A stretch of DNA of 64,000 nt, taken from the NCBI RefSeq assembly GCF_000621605.1, contig NZ_JHXX01000001.1, positions 310,001 to 374,000 of the forward strand, written 5' to 3'. The notes under the pieces are model-generated. The model saw only the letters and a list, made by a program, of their open reading frames with translations. It was not told the DNA's origin and searched no databases. Numbering within the stretch: position 1 is the stretch's first letter; each line of letters begins with the position of its first letter. This DNA comes from Butyrivibrio sp. MC2021 (GTDB lineage Bacteria; Bacillota; Clostridia; Lachnospirales; Lachnospiraceae). The translations under genes and the position numbers were made by a program. Shown here piece after piece: positions 8,425-19,668 of the stretch.

Positions 8425-10833
8425 TGTTTTTTCCTCACTTTCGTTTACAACTTTTTCTATTTTACCATCTGATAAAAATTCTTTGCTATCTTCTTTTAGT
8501 ATAATTTCTGTAACAGGATCCTTTACAACAATATCTTTTGAAGAATCATGTATATCAAAAAAGTTAAGTCTCAGAGCATTGGAAACCACAAAGAGACTGG
8601 ATAAACTCATGGCAGCAGCACCGAACATAGGATTAAGGGCCCAGCCGAACAGATGAATATATGCACCAGCCGCCAGAGGAATTCCTATTACATTGTAAAA
8701 GAATGCCCAGAAAAGATTTTCGTGAATATTTTTAAGAACCTTTCTGGAAAGTCTTATGGCTGCGGCAGCATCAAGAAGACTGTTTCTGACAAGTACCACA
8801 TCCGCTGCATCTATAGCAATATCGGTTCCTGCGCCGATGGCTATACCTGTATCTGCTCTTGTAAGAGCCGGAGCATCATTTATTCCATCTCCAATCATGG
8901 CAACACTGCCATATTTCTGAAGTTCCTTTATGGCATTTTCCTTCTGTCCGGGAAGAATGCCTGCAATTATCTCGTCTACTCCGGCCTGCTCTCCTATAGC
9001 CTTGGCGGTTCCCTTGTTGTCACCGGTGAGCATGACAACCTTAAGTCCCATATTTTTCAGTTCTTTTATGGCTGCAGCGGAGTCTTCCTTTATTGTATCA
9101 GAAACCGCAATGATTCCCAGAAATCTCTTGTCTATCGCATAAAATACAGGGGTCTTTCCCATGGCCGCAAGACTTTCGGCTTTTTCCTTAAGCTCTGACT
9201 GAACATATGCATATTTCTCGATAAATTCAAGATTGCCACCGTAGATATTGTGTCCATTAAGTACAGCCTTAAGGCCGTTTCCGGGAAGAGCTTCAAAATC
9301 AGATACTTCCAGGAGCTCATCCTCATCATCTTCATAGGGATGAAGATCTTTGATATAAGAATTTATCGCCTTTGCCAGTGGATGCTCACTTCTGGATTCA
9401 AGTATTCCTGCTATTTTAACCAGCTCATCCTCCAAGTTATTCAAAAGAGAATATCCGCTGCTGGTAAGTGCTTCAGCAGGGAAAATATCTGTGACAATGG
9501 GCTCACCCTTTGTAATGGTTCCGGTCTTATCAATTGCTACAATCTTGGTTTTCCCGGTATTTTCAAGGGATGCCGCGGTTTTAAACATAATTCCGTTTTT
9601 GGCGCCAACACCGTTTCCTACCATTATGGCAACGGGAGTAGCAAGTCCAAGTGCGCAGGGACAGCTGATAACAAGAACTGCTATGGCTCTGGCCAAAGCA
9701 AATCCAAACTCAGCCCCAACCAGTAGCCAGATAAACATTGTAAAAAGCGCAATGATGATAACTATGGGTACAAAAATTGAAGATACCTTGTCTGCGATCT
9801 TTGCAATTGGAGCCTTGGTTGCTGCAGCATCGCTGACCATTCTGATTATCTGTGATAGAGTTGTATCTCTGCCAATTCTTGTGGCCTTGCATTTAATGTA
9901 TCCGGCCTGATTTATGGTGGCAGCAGATACTTCATCTCCGAGAGCTTTATCAACGGGAATGCTCTCACCTGTAAGTGCGGACTCGTTTATGGCACTGTTT
10001 CCTTCAATGACTGTGCCATCCACCGGAACAGCTTCTCCGGGCTTAACTACGAAAATATCTCCGATCTTTACTTCCGAGATATCAACTACCTGTTCCTGAC
10101 CATCTGCATTGATAATGGTTGCAGTTTTTGGGGAAAGCTTCATCAGTCCTCTGATAGCATCTGTAGTTCTGCCCTTACTTCTTGCTTCAAGCATTTTACC
10201 CACAGTGATCAGAGTAAGGATCATGGCGGCTCCCTCGAAATAGAATTCATTCATAAGAGCCTTTGCACCTTCAAGATCTCCCGCCGTCTGTCTGATGGTC
10301 ATTATCACCAGTGCTGCCACACTATAAATAAATGAGGCTGCACTTCCAAGAGCAACAAGAGTATCCATATTTGGAGCAGCATGAATAGCGGACTTGAATC
10401 CGCTTATAAAAAACTTCCTGTTTATGATCATGATAATAAGGGCCAGAACCATCTGAACCAGGCCCATAGCCACATGATTATCCGCCATGAATCCCGGAAG
10501 CGGGAAACCAAACATCATATGTCCCATGGAAAAATACATAAGAACAATCAGAAATCCAATGGAAAGGATAAGCCTTTTCTTAAGTGCAGGTGTTTCTCTG
10601 TCCTCAAGAATATCCTCATTGTCTGCAATATCATCTGCCATTAGATAAGCACCGTATCCGGCATCCTCAACAGCTTTGATGATATCTTTATCCGTTGCAT
10701 TGCCTTCAACGCCCATTGAATTTGTAAGGAGATTTACATTACATGTAGTAACCCCGGGTACTGAGCTGACTGCCTTCTCAACCCTTGCCTGACAAGCGGC
10801 ACAACTCATTCCGGTAATTGAATATTTATCCAT
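8215..10833 (-). CDS. copA: Cu(I)-exporting P1B-type ATPase with N- and C-terminal HMA domains
   Basis: Membrane pump that uses ATP to export Cu(I). The 872 residues comprise an N-terminal HMA domain with [14 protein letters not shown] (1-65), eight expected membrane segments, the A-domain TGES loop (LTGESIPVD), the transmembrane metal motif [11 protein letters not shown], the phosphorylation site [11 protein letters not shown], the nucleotide-binding HP motif (SEHPLAKAI) and the hinge [10 protein letters not shown]. The late membrane segment [15 protein letters not shown] fits copper-type (P1B-1) selectivity. A second HMA domain at about 804-872, after the last membrane helix, is atypical and looks like a fused CopZ. 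ATG 10833 follows GAGG. A promoter is visible 45 bases upstream. No CopY or CsoR gene is adjacent. Confidence 0.93.
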   Translation of the reverse strand: MDKYSITGMSCAACQARVEKAVSSVPGVTTCNVNLLTNSMGVEGNATDKDIIKAVEDAGYGAYLMADDIADNEDILEDRETPALKKRLILSIGFLIVLMYFSMGHMMFGFPLPGFMADNHVAMGLVQMVLALIIMIINRKFFISGFKSAIHAAPNMDTLVALGSAASFIYSVAALVIMTIRQTAGDLEGAKALMNEFYFEGAAMILTLITVGKMLEARSKGRTTDAIRGLMKLSPKTATIINADGQEQVVDISEVKIGDIFVVKPGEAVPVDGTVIEGNSAINESALTGESIPVDKALGDEVSAATINQAGYIKCKATRIGRDTTLSQIIRMVSDAAATKAPIAKIADKVSSIFVPIVIIIALFTMFIWLLVGAEFGFALARAIAVLVISCPCALGLATPVAIMVGNGVGAKNGIMFKTAASLENTGKTKIVAIDKTGTITKGEPIVTDIFPAEALTSSGYSLLNNLEDELVKIAGILESRSEHPLAKAINSYIKDLHPYEDDEDELLEVSDFEALPGNGLKAVLNGHNIYGGNLEFIEKYAYVQSELKEKAESLAAMGKTPVFYAIDKRFLGIIAVSDTIKEDSAAAIKELKNMGLKVVMLTGDNKGTAKAIGEQAGVDEIIAGILPGQKENAIKELQKYGSVAMIGDGINDAPALTRADTGIAIGAGTDIAIDAADVVLVRNSLLDAAAAIRLSRKVLKNIHENLFWAFFYNVIGIPLAAGAYIHLFGWALNPMFGAAAMSLSSLFVVSNALRLNFFDIHDSSKDIVVKDPVTEIILKEDSKEFLSDGKIEKVVNESEEKTMTKTMTIEGMMCGHCEANVKKALEALEGVTEAQVSHEKGTAVVTLSSDVDNDTLKKAVEEKDYKVVSVE

Positions 10834-10877
10834 TTATAATTCCTCATTAAGTCGATCTAATTGTATGCAACTAAATC

Positions 10878-10906
10878 ATAATACTCCTTTGTTAATTATT
10901 TTACAA
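10878..10906 (-). promoter_or_regulatory. Predicted promoter of copA
   Basis: Read on the minus strand: TTGTAA (10906-10901), 17-base spacer, TATTAT (10883-10878), giving a start about 40 bases before the copA ATG. No clear copper-operator palindrome was recognised beside it. For the divergent beta-mannosidase gene, no convincing promoter was found in 10907-11020; TATACT-like hexamers occur near 10960 but lack a matching -35. Confidence 0.5.
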
Positions 10907-11020
10907 TACTCCATACATATTTAGCAAAGAAAAAGGTAAAGACTGTTAAAGTATACGGATATACTGTAAAATTATAGCGATACTGTTCAAGCAAACTACT
11001 ACTCTTACGAGGTAAGGAAA

Positions 11021-13462
11021 ATGACACAGATTTTTTTACATGAAAATTGGAAATTCAAGCGTACCGATGAAGATATTTTCCATAATGCCACTGTTCCGGG
11101 CTCCGTTTTCCAGGATCTTATTGATAACAAGCTGATGGAGGATCCCTATTATCGAAACAATGAGGATAAGGCAAAGGAGTTCATGAACTATGATTATGAA
11201 TACATAACTGAGTTCTCATCTTCTTCGTTTGATTCATATATGGCCGCCTCCGAAGTATTCCTTCGCTTTGAAATGGTTGATACCTTAGCTGATATCTATT
11301 TGAATGATATGCTTCTTGGCAGCCCCAATAACATGCACCTTAGCTATGAATACCCTGTAAAAAAGCTTCTCAAAGATGAAAATAAGCTTCGTGTAGTATT
11401 CCACTCACCAATTAAATATATCAAAGAGAAATTCAAAGAGGATCCTCTTCTTGGAACCGAGGACTGCACCAGAGGCTTCCCACATCTTAGAAAAGCCCAC
11501 TACATGTTTGGCTGGGACTGGGGCCCAAGGCTTGCGGACATGGGACTTCAAAGGCCTGTTTCTCTTCTTTTTGCTGAAAAAGCAAGACTATCTGATTTTT
11601 ATATAATTCAGGATCATAGTGACGGCGTAACCATTAAGATATCCGGAAGCTCTCAGGTTTTGGATAATACGACCGGAAGCTCTGTAAATGTTAAATACAC
11701 TGTTACCGCACCGGATAGCAATGTCATCGGAAAAGATATTCCCGTTAATAAAGAGTTTAAAATCCCGGATCCGCAGCTTTGGTGGCCAAATGGCTACGGA
11801 GATCAACCTCTTTATACCGTTGAAATTGATTTATTTGACAACGAGACCGAAAAGCTCCTGGATTCCCAGACAAAGCGAATCGGTCTTAGAACCATGGAAA
11901 TCTCCACTGAAAAAGATGAATATGGCAGCGAATTTGCCCATAAGGTAAACGGTGTCAAAATTTTCGCCATGGGCGCAGACTATATCCCACAGGATAATAT
12001 CTTGCCCAGAGTTAACAAAGAGCGTACCCGCACTCTTCTTAAGCACTGCAAGGACTCCAACTTTAACTGTATCAGAGTATGGGGCGGTGGCTACTATCCC
12101 GAGGATGACTTCTTTGATATTTGTGATGAGCTGGGTCTTGTAGTTTGGCAGGATCTCATGTTTGCCTGCGCAGTTTACAGACTCACAGAGGATTTCGAAA
12201 GAACCATCACCGAGGAAATTTATCAGAATGTCACAAGAATCAGACATCATGCCTCTCTCGGACTTTGGTGCGGCAACAACGAAATGGAGCTTTTTGTAGG
12301 TCAGGAGCACTGGGGTGCCAAAAATACTCTTAAATCAGACTATGTAAAAATGTATGAGTATCTTTTCCCGAGACTTCTGAAGAACCTGGATCCTCAAACC
12401 TTCTACTGGTGCGCTTCACCTTCCTCAGGAGGTGGATTTGACGATCCTAATGATGAAAATCGCGGCGATGCTCACTACTGGGAAGTATGGCACGGCAATC
12501 AGCCTTTTACCGCTTACCGCCAGTTCCATTTCCGTTATCTCTCCGAATTTGGTTTCCAGTCTTTCCCTTCAGTAAAGACCATAGAGACCTTTACCGAGCC
12601 CAAGGATCGCAACATTTTCTCCTATGTGATGGAAAAACATCAGAGAAATAATGCTGCCAACGGCAAGATAATGAATTACATGAGCCAGACCTTCCTTTAT
12701 CCGGAAAGCCTTAAGGATGTGGTTTACTATTCACAGCTTTTGCAGGCTGAAGCCATTAAATACGGTGTTGAACACTTCAGAAGAAACAGGGGTCGCTGCA
12801 TGGGTACCGTTTACTGGCAGCTAAATGACTGTTGGCCTGTTGCTTCCTGGGCATCCATAGACTACTATGGCAGATGGAAGGCACTTCAGTATTATGCAAA
12901 AAGATTCTTTGCTCCTCTGCTTATATCCTGTGAGGAAAGAGGCTTTCTTGACCAATGCTTAAGTGTCAATGACGAGATCGATGAGCTTGTTAAATCCATT
13001 AAAATCTATGTCAGCAATGAAACCATGCAAAACCGTGATGTAATTGCTGTTTGGCAGCTTCGAAACAGCAAGGCTGAGATCCTGAGACAGGAAAACTCCC
13101 TTCTTACTGTAGAAGCCCTCACCTCCGAATTTGTTCAAGAGGAAGTCTTTGATGACATTGATATACATGAAAACTATGTCAGCTTTGCATTGATCGATCA
13201 CGACACAGATGAATTGCTGTCTGAGGGCACAGTACTGTTCTGCCCTCCCAAGCACTTCAATTTTGCAGATCCCGGGCTTACATTTACCGTAAATGGTGAT
13301 GAAATAACAGTTTCATCCTCCGCCTATGCCAAGAGCGTAGAGATACGTAATGAAAATGATGATCTGCTGCTTTCTGATAACTATTTTGACTTAAATGCAG
13401 AGTCCAAAACAGTTAAGATTCTTAGCGGAGAGCCGAAAAACATTGCAGTAAGAAGCATTTAA
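11021..13462 (+). CDS. Glycoside hydrolase family 2 beta-mannosidase
   Basis: Hydrolyses beta-1,4-linked mannose from the non-reducing ends of manno-oligosaccharides. The 813 residues have the GH2 layout: jelly-roll sugar-binding domain with HYMFGWDWGPRL (about 155-170), immunoglobulin-like domain, a TIM barrel with the acid/base Glu in WCGNNEMELF (about 419) and the nucleophile Glu in YLSEFGFQSFPS (about 508), then C-terminal beta domains. GWDWGPR and WGGGYYPED are typical of beta-mannosidases rather than galactosidases or glucuronidases. No signal peptide, so intracellular, acting on imported oligosaccharides. ATG follows AGGTAAGGAA. It is monocistronic, closed by the hairpin at 13531. Substrate preference is inferred from family resemblance. 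Confidence 0.88.
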   Translation: MTQIFLHENWKFKRTDEDIFHNATVPGSVFQDLIDNKLMEDPYYRNNEDKAKEFMNYDYEYITEFSSSSFDSYMAASEVFLRFEMVDTLADIYLNDMLLGSPNNMHLSYEYPVKKLLKDENKLRVVFHSPIKYIKEKFKEDPLLGTEDCTRGFPHLRKAHYMFGWDWGPRLADMGLQRPVSLLFAEKARLSDFYIIQDHSDGVTIKISGSSQVLDNTTGSSVNVKYTVTAPDSNVIGKDIPVNKEFKIPDPQLWWPNGYGDQPLYTVEIDLFDNETEKLLDSQTKRIGLRTMEISTEKDEYGSEFAHKVNGVKIFAMGADYIPQDNILPRVNKERTRTLLKHCKDSNFNCIRVWGGGYYPEDDFFDICDELGLVVWQDLMFACAVYRLTEDFERTITEEIYQNVTRIRHHASLGLWCGNNEMELFVGQEHWGAKNTLKSDYVKMYEYLFPRLLKNLDPQTFYWCASPSSGGGFDDPNDENRGDAHYWEVWHGNQPFTAYRQFHFRYLSEFGFQSFPSVKTIETFTEPKDRNIFSYVMEKHQRNNAANGKIMNYMSQTFLYPESLKDVVYYSQLLQAEAIKYGVEHFRRNRGRCMGTVYWQLNDCWPVASWASIDYYGRWKALQYYAKRFFAPLLISCEERGFLDQCLSVNDEIDELVKSIKIYVSNETMQNRDVIAVWQLRNSKAEILRQENSLLTVEALTSEFVQEEVFDDIDIHENYVSFALIDHDTDELLSEGTVLFCPPKHFNFADPGLTFTVNGDEITVSSSAYAKSVEIRNENDDLLLSDNYFDLNAESKTVKILSGEPKNIAVRSI

Positions 13463-13530
13463 ACGCAATAATTGACCTATTTTAGATAATATGTGATAAG
13501 CAACAACAGCTGCAAACTACTAAAATACTT

Positions 13531-13564
13531 GAAGGATAAGAGTAATTCTTATCCTTCTTTTTAT
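13531..13564 (+). terminator. Rho-independent terminator after the beta-mannosidase gene
   Basis: An 11-bp perfect stem (GAAGGATAAGA with TCTTATCCTTC, loop GTAAT) is followed by a T-rich run. It separates the mannosidase from the esterase gene, whose ribosome site begins about 10 bases downstream. Confidence 0.8.
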
Positions 13565-13568
13565 TTGA

Positions 13569-14705
<1,137 letters not shown>

Positions 14706-14715
14706 TGCTCTAATA

Positions 14716-14747
14716 AAACAGCTTGTAACTTCTGTTACAAGCTGTTT
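14716..14747. terminator. Bidirectional terminator between the esterase and histidine kinase genes
   Basis: A perfect 14-bp stem (AAACAGCTTGTAAC with GTTACAAGCTGTTT, loop TTCT) has A/T-rich flanks on both sides, so it can end both converging transcripts. The stop codon of the kinase (14735-14737) lies inside the right arm. Confidence 0.8.
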
Positions 14748-17700
14748 ATCATTTCTTCCATTTCATCCCAGTTAACTTCTTTCAACAGCTTTTCCAGCTT
14801 GTCAAAATACTCTTTGTCTTTCTCCGGAAGCTTATACATTTTTATATCTTCCATGATCATTTCTATGGCATCATAGTCCATTTTGGGGATGAATTCTTTT
14901 AATGCATTATAGGCTCCCTGCAGTTCCTCTTCGGATATAGGAGTCTTTTTTAAAGTCTTTTCTTTTTTGGGTACTGCTGAAAGCTTATCCTTATACTCCC
15001 TGTACATTTCCAGCAGTTCTTTTATATGTTCATCAAAAAACTGTATATCATCTCCTCGGCCGGCTTTTTCAAGCTGTTCCGCCAGATAAGACAGATGTGT
15101 AGCACCTATAATTCTGGCTGTACTCTTAAGAGCATGTACCTTGATGGTACAGAACTCATAATCGCCGCCTTCATATGCGGTCTCAATTTCTTTTGCCTTA
15201 TCATCGATACCCATTTCAAAGGAATGAAGGAATTTGAGGTAAGCATCAAGATTGCCACAGTATTTTATACCGTCGTTAAGCTTTATACCCTCTATGTTCC
15301 TTAAGGCTTCTACAACCTCTTTGTTCGCCTCATCATCAAGTTCACTTAAGGCTTCGTCAGTAATATGCTCAAATTCATCATAGTTTTTCAGAAGTCCCAC
15401 AGGAAGATACTTGAGAATAGTCTCTTCAAGAGTCTTTCCTTCAACAGGCTTTGAAAGATAATCATCAAATCCAGCCTCTTTGTAGAAAGCAGCGCCGCCG
15501 TTCATGACATTGGCAGTAAGAGCTATTACCGGGATCTGAATATTCTTTTCCCTGATTCTCTTAAGGGTCTCAACACCGTCCATTCCCGGCATCATATGAT
15601 CAAGAACAATCAGATTAAAGGCGTCCTTCTCAAGCTTTTCAAGACACTCTTTTCCGCTTATGGCAAGAGTAAGCTTAAGTCCTGTTTTCTTAAGGAGCCC
15701 TTCAATTACCTTAAGATTCATGTCATTGTCATCAACAACGAGAACCTTTGCTTCAGGAGCAAAGAATGCAGGAACATACTCATCTCGTTCCTTTTTAACA
15801 ATATCTGTTATTGCTCCTATTGGAGCATTATCTACAATTCCCTGTTCCACAACAAAGAAGAATCTCGAACCTTCTCCTTCTTTACTTTCAACAAGGAGTT
15901 CGCCTCCCAGGATATGGCAGAACTGATGTGAAATATGAAGTCCCAGACCTGTACCCTGAATGGAGCTGTTTTTATCCTCATCAAGTCTTTCAAAGGCCTC
16001 AAATATTTTGTCGAGTTTGTCCTTTTCGATACCAATTCCGGTATCTTCTACAGAATAATAAACGCTGCATTTGTTCTTCTGCCTGCCCACCAGAGAAACC
16101 GTCAGTTTAACCTTACCGGAATCGGTATATTTAATAGCATTGGACAAAAGATTGATCAGAACATGCTTTATCTTGCCATCGTCACCATAGAGCCATGAGG
16201 GGAGCTGAGGATCAATGTCAGTTTCAAAGCAAAGGTCCTTCTCCTTGGTCCTGGTCTTAAACATAGTGATGATGGAACCAAAGAACTGCTTGGTGTCATA
16301 GTTCTGTTCCACAATACTCATTTTACCGGACTCGATCTTGGAAACATCGAGGACGTCATTTATAAGTCCCAAAAGATGTATAGAAGCATTTTGGATATCA
16401 TGAGCATATTCTGTGACGGATTCGAGATATTTTACAGGAACACCCTCAGTATCTTCTCTAAGGATCATTTCATCCATTCCCAGAATCGTATTGATAGGAG
16501 TTCTGATCTCATGGGACATATTTGCAAGGAAACGTGACTTGGCAGTATTAGCCCTGTCGGCCTCGTCCTTGGCGGCTAAAGTCATCTCATAATGCTTATC
16601 GATAACCCTGTGATAGCTGGAAGCCATCCACATACCGTAGGATATGGCAAGAATAAGGAAGCTTGAAGAAATCAGCACTATCCTGAAAAGGAATGCATAT
16701 GAATAATCACGAACATTCTTCATGCTGATATCAACGCCGGCATAAGCCACGCAATTACCTGCCTTGTCAAATACAGGTTCATAAGCCGTGAGAAACCATC
16801 CGTAAACACTCTTATTTTCTATGACGTCTACTCTTTCACCCTTAAGAAGCTTCGGAATATACTTCTTATAAGATTCTTCATAAGCTAAAAAATCACCAAC
16901 TCTTCCGCTTTGAGCAAAGAGCGGGTCTGTATCAAATACTGTATAGCAGCCATCTTCCCTGATCTGATATACATATACATAAACGGCATCAGGGGTACTG
17001 TTCAAAATAGCCTGCAAAGTAGAATATCCGAATCGATAACTATCCGGAGCTTCCGAAAACTTATATCTGTGCTCAAGATAATCATTAACCTCGTCAGCAG
17101 GAACAGCTCTGCTGGCAAGTTTAGCAGCTCCCTTTGCTATATTGACTCTGTCTTCAGTGGATTTAATGGTGTAAAGAGAAACACTGATCCAGGCAATGGC
17201 CACAGTAAGAGCGAGAGCGATAAATGCCAGAAGAAGCAAAAGTCTTGATCTCACCCTCTCCCTGTTGGATGGATCCCAATTATCCGCGCCCACATCAAGG
17301 CCCATATGGGTGTCCCAGATCTCATCGGAAATTCTTTTGGGAATAAGTTTAAAAATCACAAGTGAAAGTAACAGTGAAAAAAACTTATCAATAAAGCTGA
17401 AAATATTTCCTGCTATGAAAAAGGCAGGAATCATAGCCATCCCTAAATTACTCTGCAAATAATCGGTTATACAGGCAACCGTATGATTACAGGGAACCCC
17501 TGCAAGCCCCCATTCGATAAGAACTCCCACTGTACCGGTGACAAGAGAAAGAGAAACATAGAAAAAGAACTTGTCAGTCTTTTCCTTACCTCTTCGCCTG
17601 TAATAAAACATGGAAGTCATGATGGCTACAAGCACATTTACAATAGAAAAATAAACGGAATATTCATAAAAAGTGCCGGTGATAATATTTGATGTCAGAG

Positions 17701-17896
17701 CAGTCAGAATACTAAAGAAAAGCCCGCACTCCCGAGCTACTACAATGGTTCCTATTACGTTCAGGTAAAGAGGAAGATCATAAGCATAGTCCAGTTCCAT
17801 GGATATAACGTTGATAAAAACGCCAAGTATGGAAATAACAAGGCATTCCAGCGTTATTTTATTCATTTTGATCTTGTTATCTCCCCATGCCCCCAT
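14735..17896 (-). CDS. Hybrid sensor histidine kinase: membrane module, Cache, HisKA-HATPase, REC, Hpt
   Basis: A 1053-residue one-protein phosphorelay. Residues about 12-190 form several hydrophobic helices that resemble ECF-transporter S components (PLYLNVIGTIVVARECG, then an LTSNIITG-type turn). A membrane helix (about 225-245), an extracellular Cache-like segment (about 250-405) and another helix follow. The kinase core has MSHEIRTPINTILG (His about 461), an N box (HVLINLLSNAIKYT) and G boxes (DTGIGI, GTGLGL). A receiver carries its phospho-acceptor in VLDHMMPGMDG (about 765), and an Hpt domain has KVHALKSTARIIGA (His about 920). The last 60 residues form a helical domain also found at the end of the kinase at 30700. 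ATG has GAGG 7 bases upstream. No DNA-binding output is adjacent. Confidence 0.93.
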   Translation of the reverse strand: MGAWGDNKIKMNKITLECLVISILGVFINVISMELDYAYDLPLYLNVIGTIVVARECGLFFSILTALTSNIITGTFYEYSVYFSIVNVLVAIMTSMFYYRRRGKEKTDKFFFYVSLSLVTGTVGVLIEWGLAGVPCNHTVACITDYLQSNLGMAMIPAFFIAGNIFSFIDKFFSLLLSLVIFKLIPKRISDEIWDTHMGLDVGADNWDPSNRERVRSRLLLLLAFIALALTVAIAWISVSLYTIKSTEDRVNIAKGAAKLASRAVPADEVNDYLEHRYKFSEAPDSYRFGYSTLQAILNSTPDAVYVYVYQIREDGCYTVFDTDPLFAQSGRVGDFLAYEESYKKYIPKLLKGERVDVIENKSVYGWFLTAYEPVFDKAGNCVAYAGVDISMKNVRDYSYAFLFRIVLISSSFLILAISYGMWMASSYHRVIDKHYEMTLAAKDEADRANTAKSRFLANMSHEIRTPINTILGMDEMILREDTEGVPVKYLESVTEYAHDIQNASIHLLGLINDVLDVSKIESGKMSIVEQNYDTKQFFGSIITMFKTRTKEKDLCFETDIDPQLPSWLYGDDGKIKHVLINLLSNAIKYTDSGKVKLTVSLVGRQKNKCSVYYSVEDTGIGIEKDKLDKIFEAFERLDEDKNSSIQGTGLGLHISHQFCHILGGELLVESKEGEGSRFFFVVEQGIVDNAPIGAITDIVKKERDEYVPAFFAPEAKVLVVDDNDMNLKVIEGLLKKTGLKLTLAISGKECLEKLEKDAFNLIVLDHMMPGMDGVETLKRIREKNIQIPVIALTANVMNGGAAFYKEAGFDDYLSKPVEGKTLEETILKYLPVGLLKNYDEFEHITDEALSELDDEANKEVVEALRNIEGIKLNDGIKYCGNLDAYLKFLHSFEMGIDDKAKEIETAYEGGDYEFCTIKVHALKSTARIIGATHLSYLAEQLEKAGRGDDIQFFDEHIKELLEMYREYKDKLSAVPKKEKTLKKTPISEEELQGAYNALKEFIPKMDYDAIEMIMEDIKMYKLPEKDKEYFDKLEKLLKEVNWDEMEEMINSL

Positions 17897-17937
17897 GAAT
17901 CAACCTCTGCGATACGTAATTTTGAACACCATTTTAT

Positions 17938-17965
17938 ATTATAACACATATGGCGGGAACTGTAA
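17938..17965 (-). promoter_or_regulatory. Predicted promoter of the Cache hybrid kinase
   Basis: Read on the minus strand: TTACAG (17965-17960), 16-base spacer, TATAAT (17943-17938), about 40 bases before the kinase ATG. The -35 lies in the loop region of the inverted repeat at 17950-17981. Confidence 0.45.
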
Positions 17966-17981
17966 TAACAATTCCCGCCAT
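17950..17981 (-). terminator. Inverted repeat after the acyl-CoA synthetase gene (terminator or operator)
   Basis: A 10-bp perfect repeat, ATGGCGGGAA / TTCCCGCCAT, with a further TGT/ACA pairing inside, stands 12 bases past the acyl-CoA synthetase stop. There is no T-tract on the minus strand, and the repeat covers the -35 of the next gene. It may be a weak terminator or a regulatory site for the kinase promoter. Confidence 0.45.
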
Positions 17982-17992
17982 GAAGTCGTAAC

Positions 17993-19627
17993 TTATGATT
18001 GATTCTGCTTTTCAACTATTTTTTCACCGCAGTAGATTTCACGGAGCTTGGGCTTGTCAATCTTACCTGTGGCATTTCTGATAACGTTGGCAAAAATAAT
18101 TTTTCTTGGCCTCTTATATCTTGGAAGATCCACACAGAAGCGCTCTACTTCCTCTTCTGTCATGGTCATTCCCTCTTTTACCTGAATGATGGCTGCTGCA
18201 ATCTCACCCAGACGGGCATCCTGAAGTCCTATAACAGCTGCATCATGTATTTTGTCATTCTTGGCAAGGAAGCTCTCGATCTGCACAGGATAGAGGTTCT
18301 CACCTCCGGAAATGATAACGTCCTTTTTACGATCTACCAGGAATATGAAGCCCTCCTCGTCCTGACGGGCCATATCTCCTGTAAAGAGCCATCCATCCTT
18401 GAGGATCTCAGCTGTCGCCTCAGGATTCTTGTAATACTCAACCATGACTCCGGGACCCTTAACACAAAGTTCACCTATCTCGCCCTGTTTAACTATATTG
18501 CCGTCTTCATCAACAATCTTGGTCTTCCAGCCGTATCCGGGAACGCCGATAGCGCCTACCTTGCGAACATTCTCCATTCCAAGGTGTACACAGCCGGGAC
18601 CTGTGGACTCAGACAAACCGTAGTTTGTGTCATATTTATGATTCGGGAAATACTCAAGCCATCTTCTGATAAGACTGGGTGGAATAGGCTGAGCACCGAT
18701 GTGCATCAGACGCCACTGACTTAAGTGATAATCCTTTATGTTAAGTTTGCCACTGTCCAATGCAGCCAGGATATCCTGTGCCCACGGAACAAGAAGCCAA
18801 ACTATTGTACATTCTTCTTCGGAAACCGCTCTGAATATTGCCTCGGGAGAATTGCCTTTAAGAAGTACCGCTCTGCTTCCTGTATAAAGTGAACCAAACC
18901 AGTGCATCTTGGCTCCGGTGTGATACAGAGGGGGAATACAGAGGAAATTGTCCTCATGGGTTGTCTCATGATGCATTGCTTCCATCTTGGCTGACTGCAT
19001 AAGTGCAGTATGGATGTGAAGAATAGCCTTGGGGAAGCCTGTTGTCCCCGATGAGAAATAAATAGCAGCTTCGTCCTTATCCTCGATAAGAACTCTGGGT
19101 GCTACGGATGAACTGTTGGAAACCTGTCTGTAGTAGTCATCCGCATAGGATGGACACTGATCTCCAACGTAGAAAATAAGGGTATCTTTCTTGATTTTCT
19201 CGGCAATGTCCTCGATTCTGCCGATGAACTCCGGTCCATAGAAAAGAACATCGGAATCGGAAGCCTTAAGACAGTAATCAATTTCTTCCGCAGTAAATCT
19301 GAAGTTAAGAGGAACCGCGATGGCACCGGATTTCAGGATTCCGAAATAAATAGGAAGCCATTCAAGGCAATTCATAAGAAGAATGGCACATTTCTGTCCC
19401 TTCTTGATACCTCTCTCAATAAGCATATTTGCAACTCGGTTGGCCTTCTCATCAAAAACCGACCAGGTTATCTGTCTTCTGTAATAAGATGTGGAAGTGG
19501 GCTGGATCAGCTCGTATTCCTTCCAGGTAACTCTCTGTTCCTCTTTGATCTCAGGATTGATCTCCACAAGAGCAACTTCGTCCCCATACAATTTGCTATT
19601 ACGCTCCAATAAGTCTGTAATTGGCAT
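17993..19627 (-). CDS. AMP-forming acyl-CoA synthetase (fatty/aryl acid-CoA ligase family)
   Basis: ANL-superfamily enzyme activating a carboxylic acid through an acyl-adenylate to its CoA thioester. The 544 residues contain the P-loop-like AMP motif YFSSGTTGFPKAI (about 190), the adenine-binding NYGLSESTGPG (about 340), the hinge segment GWLFTGDMARQDEEG (about 415), RKKDVIISGGENLYP (about 430) and the A10 lysine segment RNATGKIDKPKLRE near the end. The closest look is the medium/long-chain fatty-acyl or cinnamoyl/benzoyl-type ligase group; substrate unproven. It diverges from iorA-iorB-paaK, so an aromatic or branched acid is plausible. A good promoter and a 24-bp palindrome precede the gene. 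ATG 19627 has AAAGGAGG upstream. Confidence 0.88.
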   Translation of the reverse strand: MPITDLLERNSKLYGDEVALVEINPEIKEEQRVTWKEYELIQPTSTSYYRRQITWSVFDEKANRVANMLIERGIKKGQKCAILLMNCLEWLPIYFGILKSGAIAVPLNFRFTAEEIDYCLKASDSDVLFYGPEFIGRIEDIAEKIKKDTLIFYVGDQCPSYADDYYRQVSNSSSVAPRVLIEDKDEAAIYFSSGTTGFPKAILHIHTALMQSAKMEAMHHETTHEDNFLCIPPLYHTGAKMHWFGSLYTGSRAVLLKGNSPEAIFRAVSEEECTIVWLLVPWAQDILAALDSGKLNIKDYHLSQWRLMHIGAQPIPPSLIRRWLEYFPNHKYDTNYGLSESTGPGCVHLGMENVRKVGAIGVPGYGWKTKIVDEDGNIVKQGEIGELCVKGPGVMVEYYKNPEATAEILKDGWLFTGDMARQDEEGFIFLVDRKKDVIISGGENLYPVQIESFLAKNDKIHDAAVIGLQDARLGEIAAAIIQVKEGMTMTEEEVERFCVDLPRYKRPRKIIFANVIRNATGKIDKPKLREIYCGEKIVEKQNQS

Positions 19628-19641
19628 TACTTTTTAACCTC

Positions 19642-19665
19642 CTTTAGCACGCAAAAGTGCTAAAG
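19642..19665 (-). promoter_or_regulatory. 24-bp palindrome at the acyl-CoA synthetase start (candidate operator)
   Basis: Perfect arms CTTTAGCAC / GTGCTAAAG with a 6-base spacer. It begins 3 bases after the -10 box, so it covers the transcription start. Its gene-proximal end includes part of the AAAGGAGG ribosome site (19638-19645), so bound protein or RNA folding could both act here. Palindromes with the same CTTTA...TAAAG ends occur at 19759 and 26588. Confidence 0.55.
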
Positions 19666-19668
19666 TAA

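Noticed and set aside
8653..9198. 181-codon Cys/Ser-rich open frame on the plus strand
   Set aside because: Opposite the nucleotide-binding domain of copA; composition and lack of a ribosome site mark it as a shadow.
17999..18724. 241-codon open frame on the plus strand
   Set aside because: It lies wholly opposite the acyl-CoA synthetase gene, has no ribosome site and its translation has no family features; it mirrors the codon pattern of the real gene.
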